64,000 nt of DNA, from contig NZ_LT635447.1 in assembly GCF_900120005.1 (NCBI RefSeq), positions 86,828 through 150,827 of the forward strand, read 5' to 3'. The notes below the pieces were generated by a model that ran no database searches, had not been told where the DNA came from, and saw nothing but the letters and a program-made list of their open reading frames with translations. The stretch's first letter is position 1. Every line of letters begins with the position of its first letter. This document shows, piece after piece, positions 43,652 to 51,895 of the stretch. The DNA is from Holdemania sp. Marseille-P2844 (lineage in GTDB: Bacteria > Bacillota_I > Bacilli_A > Erysipelotrichales > Erysipelotrichaceae). Position numbers and translations under genes: made by a program.

Positions 43652-44719
43652 TTATGCTGTGGCTTCAGACACAACGACATCCGACGGAAAACCATCGTAA
43701 TACTTATCATCGCGTTCTTTATAAGCGTAGAATTTGATCGTCTTTTTCGTAACATCGCCCAGCGGCGCCGTGTAGATTTTAGCCGACGCAGAATAGCGCG
43801 GGTCAGAATCATCGTCTGTATATTTGACTGTAAAGTTATTTGTCGTGATTGTGCCGGTTGCTGCTGCGATCGTCGGTGCAGTTGCCATTTTGGAAGCCAG
43901 CACGCAGGTGTAAACGCCCAGCGCCTTCTCACCAATGACAAAGCCGTCGCCGATGAACCGGCCTTCCATCAGATGTCCACTGATGCCCGGAGGGTTCTGA
44001 TGAATGTTTGTGTCCCAGATTTTTTTCGGAAACAGCAGGCATTCCTTTTTGGCGATCATGAACTGCACGCCTTCCGGTAAATCCTGATCGGCAACTTCAA
44101 TGATCGGGAAGTTTGACAGCTTGCCGACCATACCGTTAACCAGCACTTTTGTTCCCAGCTTTTCCAAATTCAGAAATTCCGGGCAGGTTACCAAAATAGA
44201 CATCATTGAGGTTGGGATGTACAGATAGACATTGTTAAACGGAATATGGTTGTTAACAAAGTGGCTTTTTGCCTTGTTGATCTCGCCGATAAATGTCGAC
44301 TTCGTCAGTGCGTTGGCTACGCCTACGATCTTTCCAGCTCCCGTCGCCCAGGCATGACCGACTAACTGGTCAAAGTAAGGGATAACCTGTTCTTCCAGTT
44401 CTCTACGCACTACCTTGCCAGCATTTTTGATCATGTCCTGCTCTGTGTTATTACCTTTGTCAATGGTCATGCTGAACGACTTATCTGTGCGCATGGTTAA
44501 GCGCTGCGCTGCGTCCTGCACTTCTTTCGGCGTACCGTAGCGGCTCATGCCACCATTGCGATCATAATCGTTCAAAGACTGCGTGCGAATGCTGGAAATC
44601 AAGATATCCTTAACTCCATCAAAGTTATAATCGGATGATGCCTTGTCCGCAAAGATTGATCTGCGTGTCCATGTTTCCGCGACCTTATTTGCCCATTTCT
44701 CTCTTAAAAAGATAGCCAT
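43652..44719 (-). CDS. Major capsid (coat) protein
   Basis: 355 residues. Size, position after a scaffold-like gene and the long mixed alpha/beta body fit a HK97-fold coat protein of the P22/podovirus type. AAAGGAGGAATG precedes the ATG. No cleavage site is obvious, and a separate acidic scaffold is present upstream, as expected for coats assembled on a scaffold. Confidence 0.78.
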   Translation of the reverse strand: MAIFLREKWANKVAETWTRRSIFADKASSDYNFDGVKDILISSIRTQSLNDYDRNGGMSRYGTPKEVQDAAQRLTMRTDKSFSMTIDKGNNTEQDMIKNAGKVVRRELEEQVIPYFDQLVGHAWATGAGKIVGVANALTKSTFIGEINKAKSHFVNNHIPFNNVYLYIPTSMMSILVTCPEFLNLEKLGTKVLVNGMVGKLSNFPIIEVADQDLPEGVQFMIAKKECLLFPKKIWDTNIHQNPPGISGHLMEGRFIGDGFVIGEKALGVYTCVLASKMATAPTIAAATGTITTNNFTVKYTDDDSDPRYSASAKIYTAPLGDVTKKTIKFYAYKERDDKYYDGFPSDVVVSEATA

Positions 44720-44739
44720 TTTTCATTCCTCCTTTAAAT

Positions 44740-45582
44740 TTAGCTATCAAAGCCAAGTAAAAAAGCGTCCTCGTCGTCTTGCGGTTTACCCTTGACGTTG
44801 CCCAACGCTTTTTGACTGTTGTCTTTGTTTTTGATCAGTGCAGCATAATCAGCCTTCAGTTTTTTTAGCTCATAGGCTCTATAAGCGCTCAGCATCGTTT
44901 CCCCTGCCGCCATTGACTGCATAACGTCATCCGGCAATTTCGTAGGATCGACGTCTGGGTACTCACTGACAAATGCCTGGTACTGAGCCGCAAAAGCTTC
45001 TTTTTGTGCCTTCTCTGCCTGCTGCTGTTGGGTTAGTTTGGCTTGCTTTTCCTGTTCCTGACGCTGCGTTAGCTGCGTCTTAGCCAGCTCCTGCAACACG
45101 GCTTCGTCTGTGTTCGGGTACTGCTTTTTTAGTTCCTCCACATACTGAGCTGTCGCCTGATTCTGGTTAAACTGGGAAAGTGCCTTGATATAACCGGCAC
45201 GATCCATGCCCATCTCTGCCGCCATCTGATCCAGCATGGTCAGTTCTTCGGAATTCTTTAGTCCGTCGTATTGCTGACGCAGATGGTCATAGTCCATGCC
45301 TTTCTGTGCTAATGCCCGGGCTTCTTCCTCGCTCAGTTCCTTTTCTACTCCCAAGTGCTTCACGGTCAAAATGGGTTTCTTTTGATTTTCTGCATTGGTT
45401 TCTGGCTTCTGAGTTTCGGTATCTTCCGGCTGCTGTTGGGTTTCGTCCTCGCTTGATTCTTCCTCCGTAAGTTGGTTTCCCTCATCGTCATCTAAATCAA
45501 AGAGATCGTCTAAATCAATGTCGGAATGGGTGTCTTCCGGCGTTGCTGTGGTGTCCATTGTCTGATTGGTTTCCTCAAACAT
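44740..45582 (-). CDS. Scaffolding protein
   Basis: 280 residues from the ATG at 45582 (MFEETNQTMD), placed after AAAGGAGAACCC; the open frame continues upstream but runs into a tRNA gene. The N-terminal 80 residues are very acidic, the middle is Gln/Ala/Lys coiled coil, and the C-terminus ends in short charged helices. This is the usual look of a phage scaffold, just ahead of the coat gene. Confidence 0.78.
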   Translation of the reverse strand: MFEETNQTMDTTATPEDTHSDIDLDDLFDLDDDEGNQLTEEESSEDETQQQPEDTETQKPETNAENQKKPILTVKHLGVEKELSEEEARALAQKGMDYDHLRQQYDGLKNSEELTMLDQMAAEMGMDRAGYIKALSQFNQNQATAQYVEELKKQYPNTDEAVLQELAKTQLTQRQEQEKQAKLTQQQQAEKAQKEAFAAQYQAFVSEYPDVDPTKLPDDVMQSMAAGETMLSAYRAYELKKLKADYAALIKNKDNSQKALGNVKGKPQDDEDAFLLGFDS

Positions 45583-45618
45583 TGGGTTCTCCTTTCTTGC
45601 GCTTCGCGCATTGATAAA

Positions 45619-45694
45619 TGGTGGACTTTGCAGGGCTTGAACCTGCAACCTGTCGCTTATGGGGCGATTGCTCTACCAATTAAGCTAAAAGTCC
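45619..45694 (-). tRNA. Phage tRNA with CAT anticodon and unusual C33
   Basis: 76 bases including CCA on the minus strand. Acceptor GGACTTT/AAAGTCC, D stem GCTT/GAGC, T-arm GCAGG/CCTGC with loop TTCAAGC, 5-nt variable loop. The anticodon stem ATCGC/GCGAC has an A-C pair at its outer end, and the loop is CCCATAA: anticodon CAT with C instead of the nearly invariant T at position 33. It could be tRNA-Met or a lysidine-type tRNA-Ile. It lies between the scaffold and gp49-like genes, in the late transcript. Confidence 0.85.
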
Positions 45695-45724
45695 ATATAA
45701 AAAGCGCGATCGCTCGCGCATGTG

Positions 45725-46204
45725 TTATTCCTCAATTTCGCTGACTTCTGGTGACATCATCGAACGTTCAAATCCATGAGCCGCTGTCGCCAGTAAAAAT
45801 CCGAGGTACTCCCAGATTTTATTGCCGATCCGCTCCATGCAAACGGAGCAGCCAACACTTTGGTCATAGTTGCTCTTATCAACGCAGGTTGAGGTTTCAT
45901 TGATTTCAAAGCCATTAACTAAACGGCATCGTACAAGCGTTGTCTTACCTCTCAACGTTGTCGGATCGACATCAGAAATAAACCGGTCGACCATGTCCTG
46001 ACTTACTGATACATCTGATTTTGTCAGCTTGGGATTTGGGATAATCGGCAGGTAACGACGGTCAAACACCTTTTTAGGCACAAAATACTTATACCCAGAC
46101 TTGCAGGTTACCAGCATTCCTTTTTCTCCTTCAGTAATCTTCTCTGTGCTATGGCTGGCTTTTGTTGGTTCTGCTTCAACAATTTCAATGTGAATGTACT
46201 TCAT
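45725..46204 (-). CDS. Phage gp49/gp66-like small protein
   Basis: 159 residues. The C-terminal half (LVNGFEINETSTCVDKSNYD and the following SVCMERIGNKIWEYLGFLL) matches the N4 gp49/Sf6 gene 66-type family found widely in phages, whose function is not established. Here it sits between the portal and scaffold genes. AAAAGGAGAG precedes the ATG. Confidence 0.75.
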   Translation of the reverse strand: MKYIHIEIVEAEPTKASHSTEKITEGEKGMLVTCKSGYKYFVPKKVFDRRYLPIIPNPKLTKSDVSVSQDMVDRFISDVDPTTLRGKTTLVRCRLVNGFEINETSTCVDKSNYDQSVGCSVCMERIGNKIWEYLGFLLATAAHGFERSMMSPEVSEIEE

Positions 46205-46221
46205 TTTCTTTTCTCTCCTTT

Positions 46222-47880
46222 TTATATCAGTCCAGCGTCAGCTGGTGACTGCTGCATTGCTTCCGGATCAATTCCAGCTTGCGCCAAGGCCATTGCTTGG
46301 GCTTGCTGTTCCTGTTCGATCTGCTTCTTTTTAATGCTGTCGATCAGTTTTTGCTTATTTTTAACCATGTGATCCGGGATATTTTCCAGATATGTCACTG
46401 CGTCCTGAATTACGCCTTTGGTTAATAGATTGTCCATCGTCTGAGCCTGAACCAACTCCGACCAATAACTGCTTGTTCCGATATCTACGTTCAGGTCATA
46501 GTTCATTTCGCGCAGCGCCGAAAAGTCAAGATCAATAATGCCGCCTTGCATATCATCTTCGCTTTCAATTTTTGCCTGACGGGTGCCGTAATAGGCTGCC
46601 ATCATGTCCACCATGATCCGAACACTATCCTCGACAAAATCAAAAAAGTTCAGCCGCTGATTTTCGAGCGGAATCGCTGTTGCCTGTTGTGTCGCAATGA
46701 TTGCTGATGTATTGTCAGGCTTAACATTGCCCAGCGCTGCGTCTGAAGCGCCCATAAAGTCGCGGGTATAATTGATGCAGGTGTCGATCAGCTGAAGGAT
46801 TTGATTGCTGAAATCTGGCGTTTGCGTGTATCTGAGCAAATCGCCAGCCAAGTCCATCCGTTCGATTGCGATTGCGTCATTAACTGCATTTGTGATCTCT
46901 GCGACTTTACCAGAATCATAAAGCAGCTTAGGGAAGCCATTGTTTATGACAAAGACCATACACATTGCAAACAGCTTATTAACAAAGATTTGGTTTGGGA
47001 TCAGCCCTGTTATCGGTGACTGTCCGTGATAGCAATTCTTTTGCTCCTCCCAGTTCATATAGGCGATCGGGTACAACGTCATCCCCGTATCGACTTCTTC
47101 TTTTAGGACGATGTCGCCAACAGTTTTCATATACTTCACGGCTTTGACTTCTTTTTTTATCGGAAGTCCGGTATATTCATCAACTTTTTCCACGGCTTTG
47201 TTTTCTTTATACAGCTTGATGATAACTGTACAGAGTTTATCCGTGTCGTCGTCATTTACCTGCGTGCTGTCGTTGTCTGGCTTGATACTGTCGATCTGTT
47301 CTGCATTCAGCCCATTTTCTTCAGCTTCCAGCTTCACGGATTCGATGCTGCGACGTTGGCTGATCAGGATATACGGCTGCGCCTGAACGTCCGTCGAATA
47401 CGGATTACCGAACATAATATTGACAGCGTCGATCTGGTCGACTTGGATAATGCCTTTCACTTTCTGGCCAGTTTCCGCGCTTGGGTCAAACCAAAAGTAA
47501 AAGCAGCCATCGCCTGTGATTGCTGCTTCTTTTAGAATCTTCCGGGTCTTTGCTTTGAATTTGCTCTTTTCCAAGGCGCGGTCGATCTCTTTTGCGATCA
47601 CCTTGGATAACATCTGCTGATCCTGATTGTCCTCGTTAAACGGCGTAATTGATATGCCAATATCATCCGACACCAGCATAGCAATCTGATAGCCGATAAC
47701 ACGCTTGATAAAGTTCATCACCGGTTTGTCTAGGTCTGGCGCATACACGCCTTCCCACTGTTTTCCGATGTAAAAATTGTGATTCTTTTTGACGTTGTCA
47801 TATAGCTCAATTTTAGTATTAAAGCTGACAGCATCATCGTACTCTCGTTTAATCCCCTTCGGGTCTTTACTGATCTTCAT
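46222..47880 (-). CDS. Portal protein
   Basis: 552 residues. Starts with helices typical of podovirus portals (NHNFYIGKQWEGVY, PVMNFIKRVIGYQIAMLVSD), a central region and a Gln-rich C-terminus. It lies directly after the terminase and a small membrane gene. It forms the DNA entry vertex. Its ATG overlaps the upstream stop (ATGA). Confidence 0.85.
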   Translation of the reverse strand: MKISKDPKGIKREYDDAVSFNTKIELYDNVKKNHNFYIGKQWEGVYAPDLDKPVMNFIKRVIGYQIAMLVSDDIGISITPFNEDNQDQQMLSKVIAKEIDRALEKSKFKAKTRKILKEAAITGDGCFYFWFDPSAETGQKVKGIIQVDQIDAVNIMFGNPYSTDVQAQPYILISQRRSIESVKLEAEENGLNAEQIDSIKPDNDSTQVNDDDTDKLCTVIIKLYKENKAVEKVDEYTGLPIKKEVKAVKYMKTVGDIVLKEEVDTGMTLYPIAYMNWEEQKNCYHGQSPITGLIPNQIFVNKLFAMCMVFVINNGFPKLLYDSGKVAEITNAVNDAIAIERMDLAGDLLRYTQTPDFSNQILQLIDTCINYTRDFMGASDAALGNVKPDNTSAIIATQQATAIPLENQRLNFFDFVEDSVRIMVDMMAAYYGTRQAKIESEDDMQGGIIDLDFSALREMNYDLNVDIGTSSYWSELVQAQTMDNLLTKGVIQDAVTYLENIPDHMVKNKQKLIDSIKKKQIEQEQQAQAMALAQAGIDPEAMQQSPADAGLI

Positions 47881-48125
47881 TCATTCTCCTTCCGGATCGG
47901 CGGCTGCTTCGTGCCGTCAAATTTCATGAGGTTTTCAAACTGCTTCACCTTCGCTTGTTCATCAGGTGATAGCTTTGTCTTAGACATTTCACTTGCAGCT
48001 GATTTTTTCTTTTGTTCGCGATGGTCGTCACGAACGATCACCGCAACACATAAAGCAATGATCGCCAGAAAAAGCAAAAACACAAAAATCAGTGCGATCA
48101 AAACCGCTAATAGAAAATTAACCAT
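47877..48125 (-). CDS. Small membrane protein between terminase and portal
   Basis: 82 residues from the ATG at 48125. One long hydrophobic segment (FLLAVLIALIFVFLLFLAII) is followed by a charged Lys/Glu-rich tail. It overlaps terL by 8 bases and portal by 4, so it is translated with them. A membrane protein between these genes is unusual; it could be a holin-like or superinfection-exclusion factor. Function unknown. Confidence 0.6.
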   Translation of the reverse strand: MVNFLLAVLIALIFVFLLFLAIIALCVAVIVRDDHREQKKKSAASEMSKTKLSPDEQAKVKQFENLMKFDGTKQPPIRKENE

Positions 48126-49782
48126 TTCTTCCAAAATTCAGGAAGCTGTCATAGCTCCCTGCTCTCCTTTCTTTTTCTTCTTTTGGTTTTTCGTAAACCA
48201 TTTTTTGTTGTGACCTGATCTGATGAGCAATTGCTAATCCCATGACCAGATCGTCGTGTTCCCCTTCGGCTGCTTCCGGTCGGCCTTTATCGTTTTTGAC
48301 AAATACCAGCATTTCGCGAAGCGTGTCCAAGTCGTTGACCAGCTCCGGCGACTCTCTCATGATCGTCACAAGGTTGGCCACGATGACCGGGCGCGTGGCG
48401 CTATTGGTATTAAAACCGTACTTATCGGCGTAGTCCTTGGTAATTTTGTCGACGGACTCTCTGACGTACTGCCGAGGATATCGCAACCGCTGAAGCTCTT
48501 TGACTGGATAGGTGCTGAAATTAACCTCTAATCCAATCAACGCGGTGTTATACCACTTACCAAGGCAATACATCTGAGCGGTATATAATCCCTCGTCAGT
48601 CTTCTGCTCGCGATATCTCGCCACTTGTGCGCCTGTCGTGTTATCTAAGACATGCCCCGTAAAGTAGTCTGATCCGTCGCCTGCCGTATCACCGCCAAGC
48701 ACATAAGGGCAAAGCGGGATCGGCGATTGATAGATTGCGATCTCACCGCGGGGATCGTCGACAAATTTAATGCTGCTGTCGTCGATCAGCTCGCCGAAGC
48801 GAGGATTGATATAGGTCTTATATTCAAATCTTCCGGTCCGCTCAGGCTTGCGATCTGTCAATTCGCGGATGCGTGCCATGACCTTTTCATTGTCAAATAC
48901 CGGGCGGCCAGTCATTAGGAACGCTTCTTCCGGGCAGCTTGGGTACTCTTGTTTAAACAAATCCACATCGCCCGAGCAGTTTGCTTCAATGCACCAGCGC
49001 CGCCAGGTCAGCTGATCCAGCGTTAGGTTATAGGCGGCTTGCAGCTGCTTTTCTTCATCTGTCAGTACAAAACCGTCATACGGCATAGCGTATTCCGGCA
49101 GCTCGTACCAAGCAAAAAACAGCGGGGTAAATCCAGATTCTCCCGCTACTGCCTGATCCCAAAGCTCTTTAAAGTGGTCAAATCCGTTGGCTGTCGACTC
49201 AATCGCTACAAAGGTTTTAGGATCGTTCGGAACAGCTTGAAGAATACCTGTTAATGTGCTCTTTTTAGTGTTCGGCGGCCAGAACGCATACTCAGATATA
49301 TGCACATTGCGGATCGTCGAGCCACGCCCTACGCCGTCCGATCCGGCCGTCGACACCTTGATATAGCTACCAAGACCCGGATTCTGAATCTTTTCCAGCG
49401 GATCAAGCGTCGGATTTTCAAACGTGATTTCCCGCGCATTTTGATTGCGCGTCATCGGCCTGATCTGAACCGGGATGTTATCCAAAAATGTCTTAAACAT
49501 ACCATACAGATTGGTCGTAGATTCCGTTATATGCGCTATGATCAGCGATCCTGTGTAATGCTGGTTTGCGGTCAGGTAAAACAAAAAGGCTTCTGTCAGC
49601 GTGCTAAAGCCCATCTGACGAGCCTTTAAGATAATATAGCGCATTGGCTTTCCTGCCTGAAAGTCCTTTTTAATCGCAGCGTAATACTTTTCCTGTGCCG
49701 GATTCAGCTTCAGCGGTTCCAACGTGCCTTTTTTTGTTTTGATTTTTAAAAATCTCTCAATATAATCGTGTGCTGATATCAC
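48118..49782 (-). CDS. terL: Terminase large subunit
   Basis: 554 residues. ATPase motif KARQMGFSTL (Walker A-like) lies near residue 55 and the Walker B-like region TFVAIEST with NGF further on. The C-terminal nuclease domain contains GGDTAGDGSDYF with its acidic metal ligands. Typical length. It packages DNA into the prohead together with the small subunit. Confidence 0.93.
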   Translation of the reverse strand: MISAHDYIERFLKIKTKKGTLEPLKLNPAQEKYYAAIKKDFQAGKPMRYIILKARQMGFSTLTEAFLFYLTANQHYTGSLIIAHITESTTNLYGMFKTFLDNIPVQIRPMTRNQNAREITFENPTLDPLEKIQNPGLGSYIKVSTAGSDGVGRGSTIRNVHISEYAFWPPNTKKSTLTGILQAVPNDPKTFVAIESTANGFDHFKELWDQAVAGESGFTPLFFAWYELPEYAMPYDGFVLTDEEKQLQAAYNLTLDQLTWRRWCIEANCSGDVDLFKQEYPSCPEEAFLMTGRPVFDNEKVMARIRELTDRKPERTGRFEYKTYINPRFGELIDDSSIKFVDDPRGEIAIYQSPIPLCPYVLGGDTAGDGSDYFTGHVLDNTTGAQVARYREQKTDEGLYTAQMYCLGKWYNTALIGLEVNFSTYPVKELQRLRYPRQYVRESVDKITKDYADKYGFNTNSATRPVIVANLVTIMRESPELVNDLDTLREMLVFVKNDKGRPEAAEGEHDDLVMGLAIAHQIRSQQKMVYEKPKEEKERRAGSYDSFLNFGRNG

Positions 49783-50261
49783 ATCTTTATACCCTCTTTA
49801 TCTGATTGTAAAAAAGATTCAACGGATCCCGTAATTTCCATGGAAGTCTTATTCACGGTTTCAATCCGGTCTGTCCAGCCGAAGTTTTTAATTCCGAAGA
49901 TATCGCCTGAATTCCCACGCTCAATTAAGCGATCTTCATACTGTGATTCTACTTTTAATTTCGCCATTTTGACCGAGTATGAAAATTCTTCGCGGTTTTC
50001 GTAGTCCTTCAGCATGTCTTTTGTGAAGCCTATGTAGATGCACATATCAGTTATTTTAAACGGTTTTTCATTTGCTTCAGCCGTTTCAAAATAATTGTTC
50101 AGCGCCGCTTGTAAGGCTTCTGGAGTTTCGTATTTTAAAGGTCTTCCGACAGGCGCTTTCTTTCTTGGCCTTCCAGTTTTCTTTTTCAGCTTCTTTATTT
50201 CTTCACTTTTTTTAGCTGGTTTCTTCTTTGCTGGAGCTTTCTTTTTCTTTTCTTCCGGCAT
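49779..50261 (-). CDS. terS: Terminase small subunit
   Basis: 160 residues from the ATG at 50261; a TTG seven codons earlier is possible but weaker. A Lys/Ala/Pro-rich basic N-terminus precedes a helical HTH-like region (ITDMCIYIGFTKDMLKDYEN) and an acidic C-terminus, the layout of phage small terminases. It overlaps terL by 4 bases. It recognises the packaging site. Confidence 0.82.
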   Translation of the reverse strand: MPEEKKKKAPAKKKPAKKSEEIKKLKKKTGRPRKKAPVGRPLKYETPEALQAALNNYFETAEANEKPFKITDMCIYIGFTKDMLKDYENREEFSYSVKMAKLKVESQYEDRLIERGNSGDIFGIKNFGWTDRIETVNKTSMEITGSVESFLQSDKEGIKM

Positions 50262-50370
50262 TTTCGTCACCAGCCTTTCCAATTACATTCCCACAGCGGC
50301 ACTCATACCAAAAGACCTTGCCGTCTTCCGTTTTGCGCTGCATGTCTTTCCTGCATTTTGGGCATTTCAC
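50212..50370 (-). CDS. Small zinc-ribbon protein, first late gene
   Basis: 52 residues from the GTG at 50370, which is 9 nt after AAAGGAG; the ATG three codons earlier abuts that site and is less likely. CPKC near the start and CRCG about 20 residues on form a zinc ribbon. The tail is Glu/Ser/Lys-rich. It overlaps terS by 50 bases. Possibly a terminase partner. Confidence 0.6.
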   Translation of the reverse strand: MKCPKCRKDMQRKTEDGKVFWYECRCGNVIGKAGDENAGRKEKESSSKEETS

Positions 50371-50390
50371 ATCAATCATCTCCTTTTGGG

Positions 50391-50421
50391 TAAAATAAAA
50401 ACATGCCCGGGATTGGCATGC
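50391..50421 (-). terminator. Intrinsic terminator ahead of the first late gene
   Basis: On the minus strand CATGCC pairs with GGCATG and TTTTTATTTT follows, about 20 nt before the GTG at 50370. RNA polymerase reaching it from the late promoter would stop unless prevented. This suggests antitermination or attenuation control of the late operon. Confidence 0.72.
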
Positions 50422-50505
50422 TTTAAGGGGTGCGACGCTAGGGGATAACGCCGCTAACAAACGAAAGATTTATCGTTTTTATGTGGCCTACCCATTAAGG
50501 CCACA
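50422..50505 (-). promoter_or_regulatory. Structured 5' leader of the late transcript
   Basis: Three hairpins stand in a row on the minus strand: TGTGGCCT/AGGCCACA (50482-50505), AAACGA/TCGTTT (50459-50478) and GCGGCG/CGTCGC (50432-50454), then the terminator. The first begins at the predicted transcription start. The layout resembles leaders that carry cis-acting antitermination elements, but no known family is recognised. Confidence 0.55.
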
Positions 50506-50510
50506 CTAAC

Positions 50511-50544
50511 ATAATAGCACATAAATCCTACCGACCGCGGTCGG
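50511..50544 (-). promoter_or_regulatory. Late promoter with palindrome in place of a -35 box
   Basis: The minus strand has TGC-TATTAT (extended -10; hexamer 50511-50516). No TTGACA box exists; instead the perfect 14-bp palindrome CCGACCGCGGTCGG (50531-50544) covers roughly -27 to -40. An activator or alternative sigma-like factor, such as the product of 52003-52767, could bind there. Confidence 0.6.
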
Positions 50545-50573
50545 AATTTATTTTTTTACTTTTATTTTTAATT

Positions 50574-50627
50574 TACACCTTTTTTAGTGTAGAAAGGATT
50601 GACATTACACCCGAAATAGTGTAATAT
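50574..50627 (+). promoter_or_regulatory. Promoter with paired operators of the rightward operon
   Basis: TTGACA (50599-50604), 17-nt spacer, TAATAT (50622-50627). The spacer and -10 box are covered by the palindrome ATTACAC-N8-GTGTAAT (50604-50625). A second copy, TACAC-N8-GTGTA, lies at 50574-50591, centres 32 bp apart (three turns). The pattern indicates strong, autorepressed transcription of the genes that follow. Confidence 0.82.
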
Positions 50628-50659
50628 GTTGATAGGGAATAAAAAAGGAGTGAAAGATC

Positions 50660-51331
50660 ATGAGTTATCAAAGAAATCTTATTAAAAATTACAGCAAGTA
50701 CGTCACAATGAAGCCATTACTTACAGACTTAGGTATATCTTCGTCTAATTATTACGCCTATATGGCAGGCGAAGATACACGTCTTTCGGAAGAAGCGTGT
50801 GAAAAAATCATTCAGGCTTTACAGCAAAGGCCAATTAATTATCAGCCTGAACCATATCCAATCCAAATAAATGATTGGACAGAAGAAGAATTCAACGCAA
50901 AAAAAGAAGAACTTATGATGTCGTTTGTCGAAAAAAAAGAAGACTGCGGAAATGTCGTCTTAACTGAAAATATGTTTAAGGAAATATTTCTTCTTTATCC
51001 GAACAGCTTTGATGAAGCTTATCTTCTTTTCGATATTAACGAAGAAGAGATGCATGGTAAAGATGAAGAATTCAAAAAAATCCTGTGGACTGCATATAGT
51101 CCGTGTGAATCAAACCTCAACCCTGAATCTGATCGGGAAAAGGATGAATACAGAGGGATATTAAAGTATCTTTCCTTCACCCTCGATCAGGCATTGATAT
51201 ACAACACAGCAAAAGAGCTTGGATACTCAAACATATCCATATCAAATTTCATGAATAAAAAAGAAAATGAATGGGTAACTATCGGCACGCTGCGCACCCT
51301 GATCGACGCTATTAGGAGGAAATCATTATGA
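50660..51331 (+). CDS. Double helix-turn-helix regulator (probable autorepressor)
   Basis: 223 residues; AAGGAGTGAAAG precedes the ATG. Residues about 10-50 form an XRE-like HTH (TMKPLLTDLGISSSNYYAYM). The last 45 residues have a similar pattern (YNTAKELGYSNISISNFMN), so the protein may carry two DNA-binding ends around an acidic middle. The palindromes in its own promoter would be its targets. This arrangement resembles the anti-CRISPR-associated (Aca) regulators that control moron operons, although no sequence family is recognised. Confidence 0.65.
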   Translation: MSYQRNLIKNYSKYVTMKPLLTDLGISSSNYYAYMAGEDTRLSEEACEKIIQALQQRPINYQPEPYPIQINDWTEEEFNAKKEELMMSFVEKKEDCGNVVLTENMFKEIFLLYPNSFDEAYLLFDINEEEMHGKDEEFKKILWTAYSPCESNLNPESDREKDEYRGILKYLSFTLDQALIYNTAKELGYSNISISNFMNKKENEWVTIGTLRTLIDAIRRKSL

Positions 51332-51411
51332 AAATGTCATATACTCTGGATTATATAAACTCTGATAAAGTGCGGCAGGATGACATCAGAAAATTGGTCG
51401 GAATCAAGTAA
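51328..51411 (+). CDS. 27-residue microprotein
   Basis: The ATG at 51328 overlaps the upstream stop (ATGA) and follows AGGAGGAAATC. The product starts MKMSYTLDYINSDKVRQDDI. Coupled start and a strong site make it a credible gene despite its size. Function unknown. Confidence 0.55.
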   Translation: MKMSYTLDYINSDKVRQDDIRKLVGIK

Positions 51412-51436
51412 GGACACCCATCTAAAGGAGAAAAAT

Positions 51437-51817
51437 ATGAAGAATACACAAGGAAAGAAAATAACAACCGTAAAACAATTCATCGCTGAATTTGACGGTT
51501 GTCCGTGGTTCAGCCTTGAGGGGCTGATTGGACTGTATAAATACTACCAAAATCAAGAATCAACGTTCTCCGAGGAAGAAGAAATCAATTCACAAGCGAT
51601 CAGCATGGAATGGAACGAATGTTCAAGCGCGGAGCTGATAGATGATTACCAAGAACTCAATGAGTTCAAGGAGTGGCTCAAAGAGAATGAAGATCTTCGC
51701 GATGAAATGCCTGAAAGTGAATTCATTGAAACACAGGCTGACGCGATCGCTGATATCATAGAAGAAAATCATATTCCAGTTATTAAACTCGGTGGTTCAT
51801 TCATAATTTATAAATAA
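51437..51817 (+). CDS. Acidic 126-residue protein of the rightward cassette
   Basis: The ATG at 51437 follows AAAGGAGAAAA; an earlier in-frame start has no site. The protein is strongly acidic (clusters EEEE and FKEWLKENEDLRDEMPESEF), mostly helical and without a membrane segment. Small acidic proteins behind an autoregulator are typical of phage anti-defence genes, including DNA mimics; this is inference only. An intrinsic terminator follows. Confidence 0.6.
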   Translation: MKNTQGKKITTVKQFIAEFDGCPWFSLEGLIGLYKYYQNQESTFSEEEEINSQAISMEWNECSSAELIDDYQELNEFKEWLKENEDLRDEMPESEFIETQADAIADIIEENHIPVIKLGGSFIIYK

Positions 51818-51822
51818 AAAAG

Positions 51823-51847
51823 AAAAGAGACGATCTTCGTCTTTTTT
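51823..51847 (+). terminator. Terminator of the rightward three-gene operon
   Basis: AGACGA pairs with TCGTCT around a 3-nt loop, extended by A/T pairs and followed by TTTTTT. It separates the operon from the small RNA gene downstream. Confidence 0.8.
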
Positions 51848-51861
51848 CTTTACTTTAGGAC

Positions 51862-51889
51862 TTGATTACATTTTGAGATATGCTATAAT
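51862..51889 (+). promoter_or_regulatory. Promoter of the small RNA
   Basis: TTGATT (51862-51867), 16-nt spacer, TATAAT (51884-51889) preceded by TGC, an extended -10. Predicted start near 51896. It is independent of the upstream operon. Confidence 0.75.
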
Positions 51890-51895
51890 GGAATC

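Noticed and set aside
44740..45648. A longer start for the scaffold gene at 45648
   Set aside because: It would overlap the tRNA gene and lacks a ribosome site; the ATG at 45582 has one.
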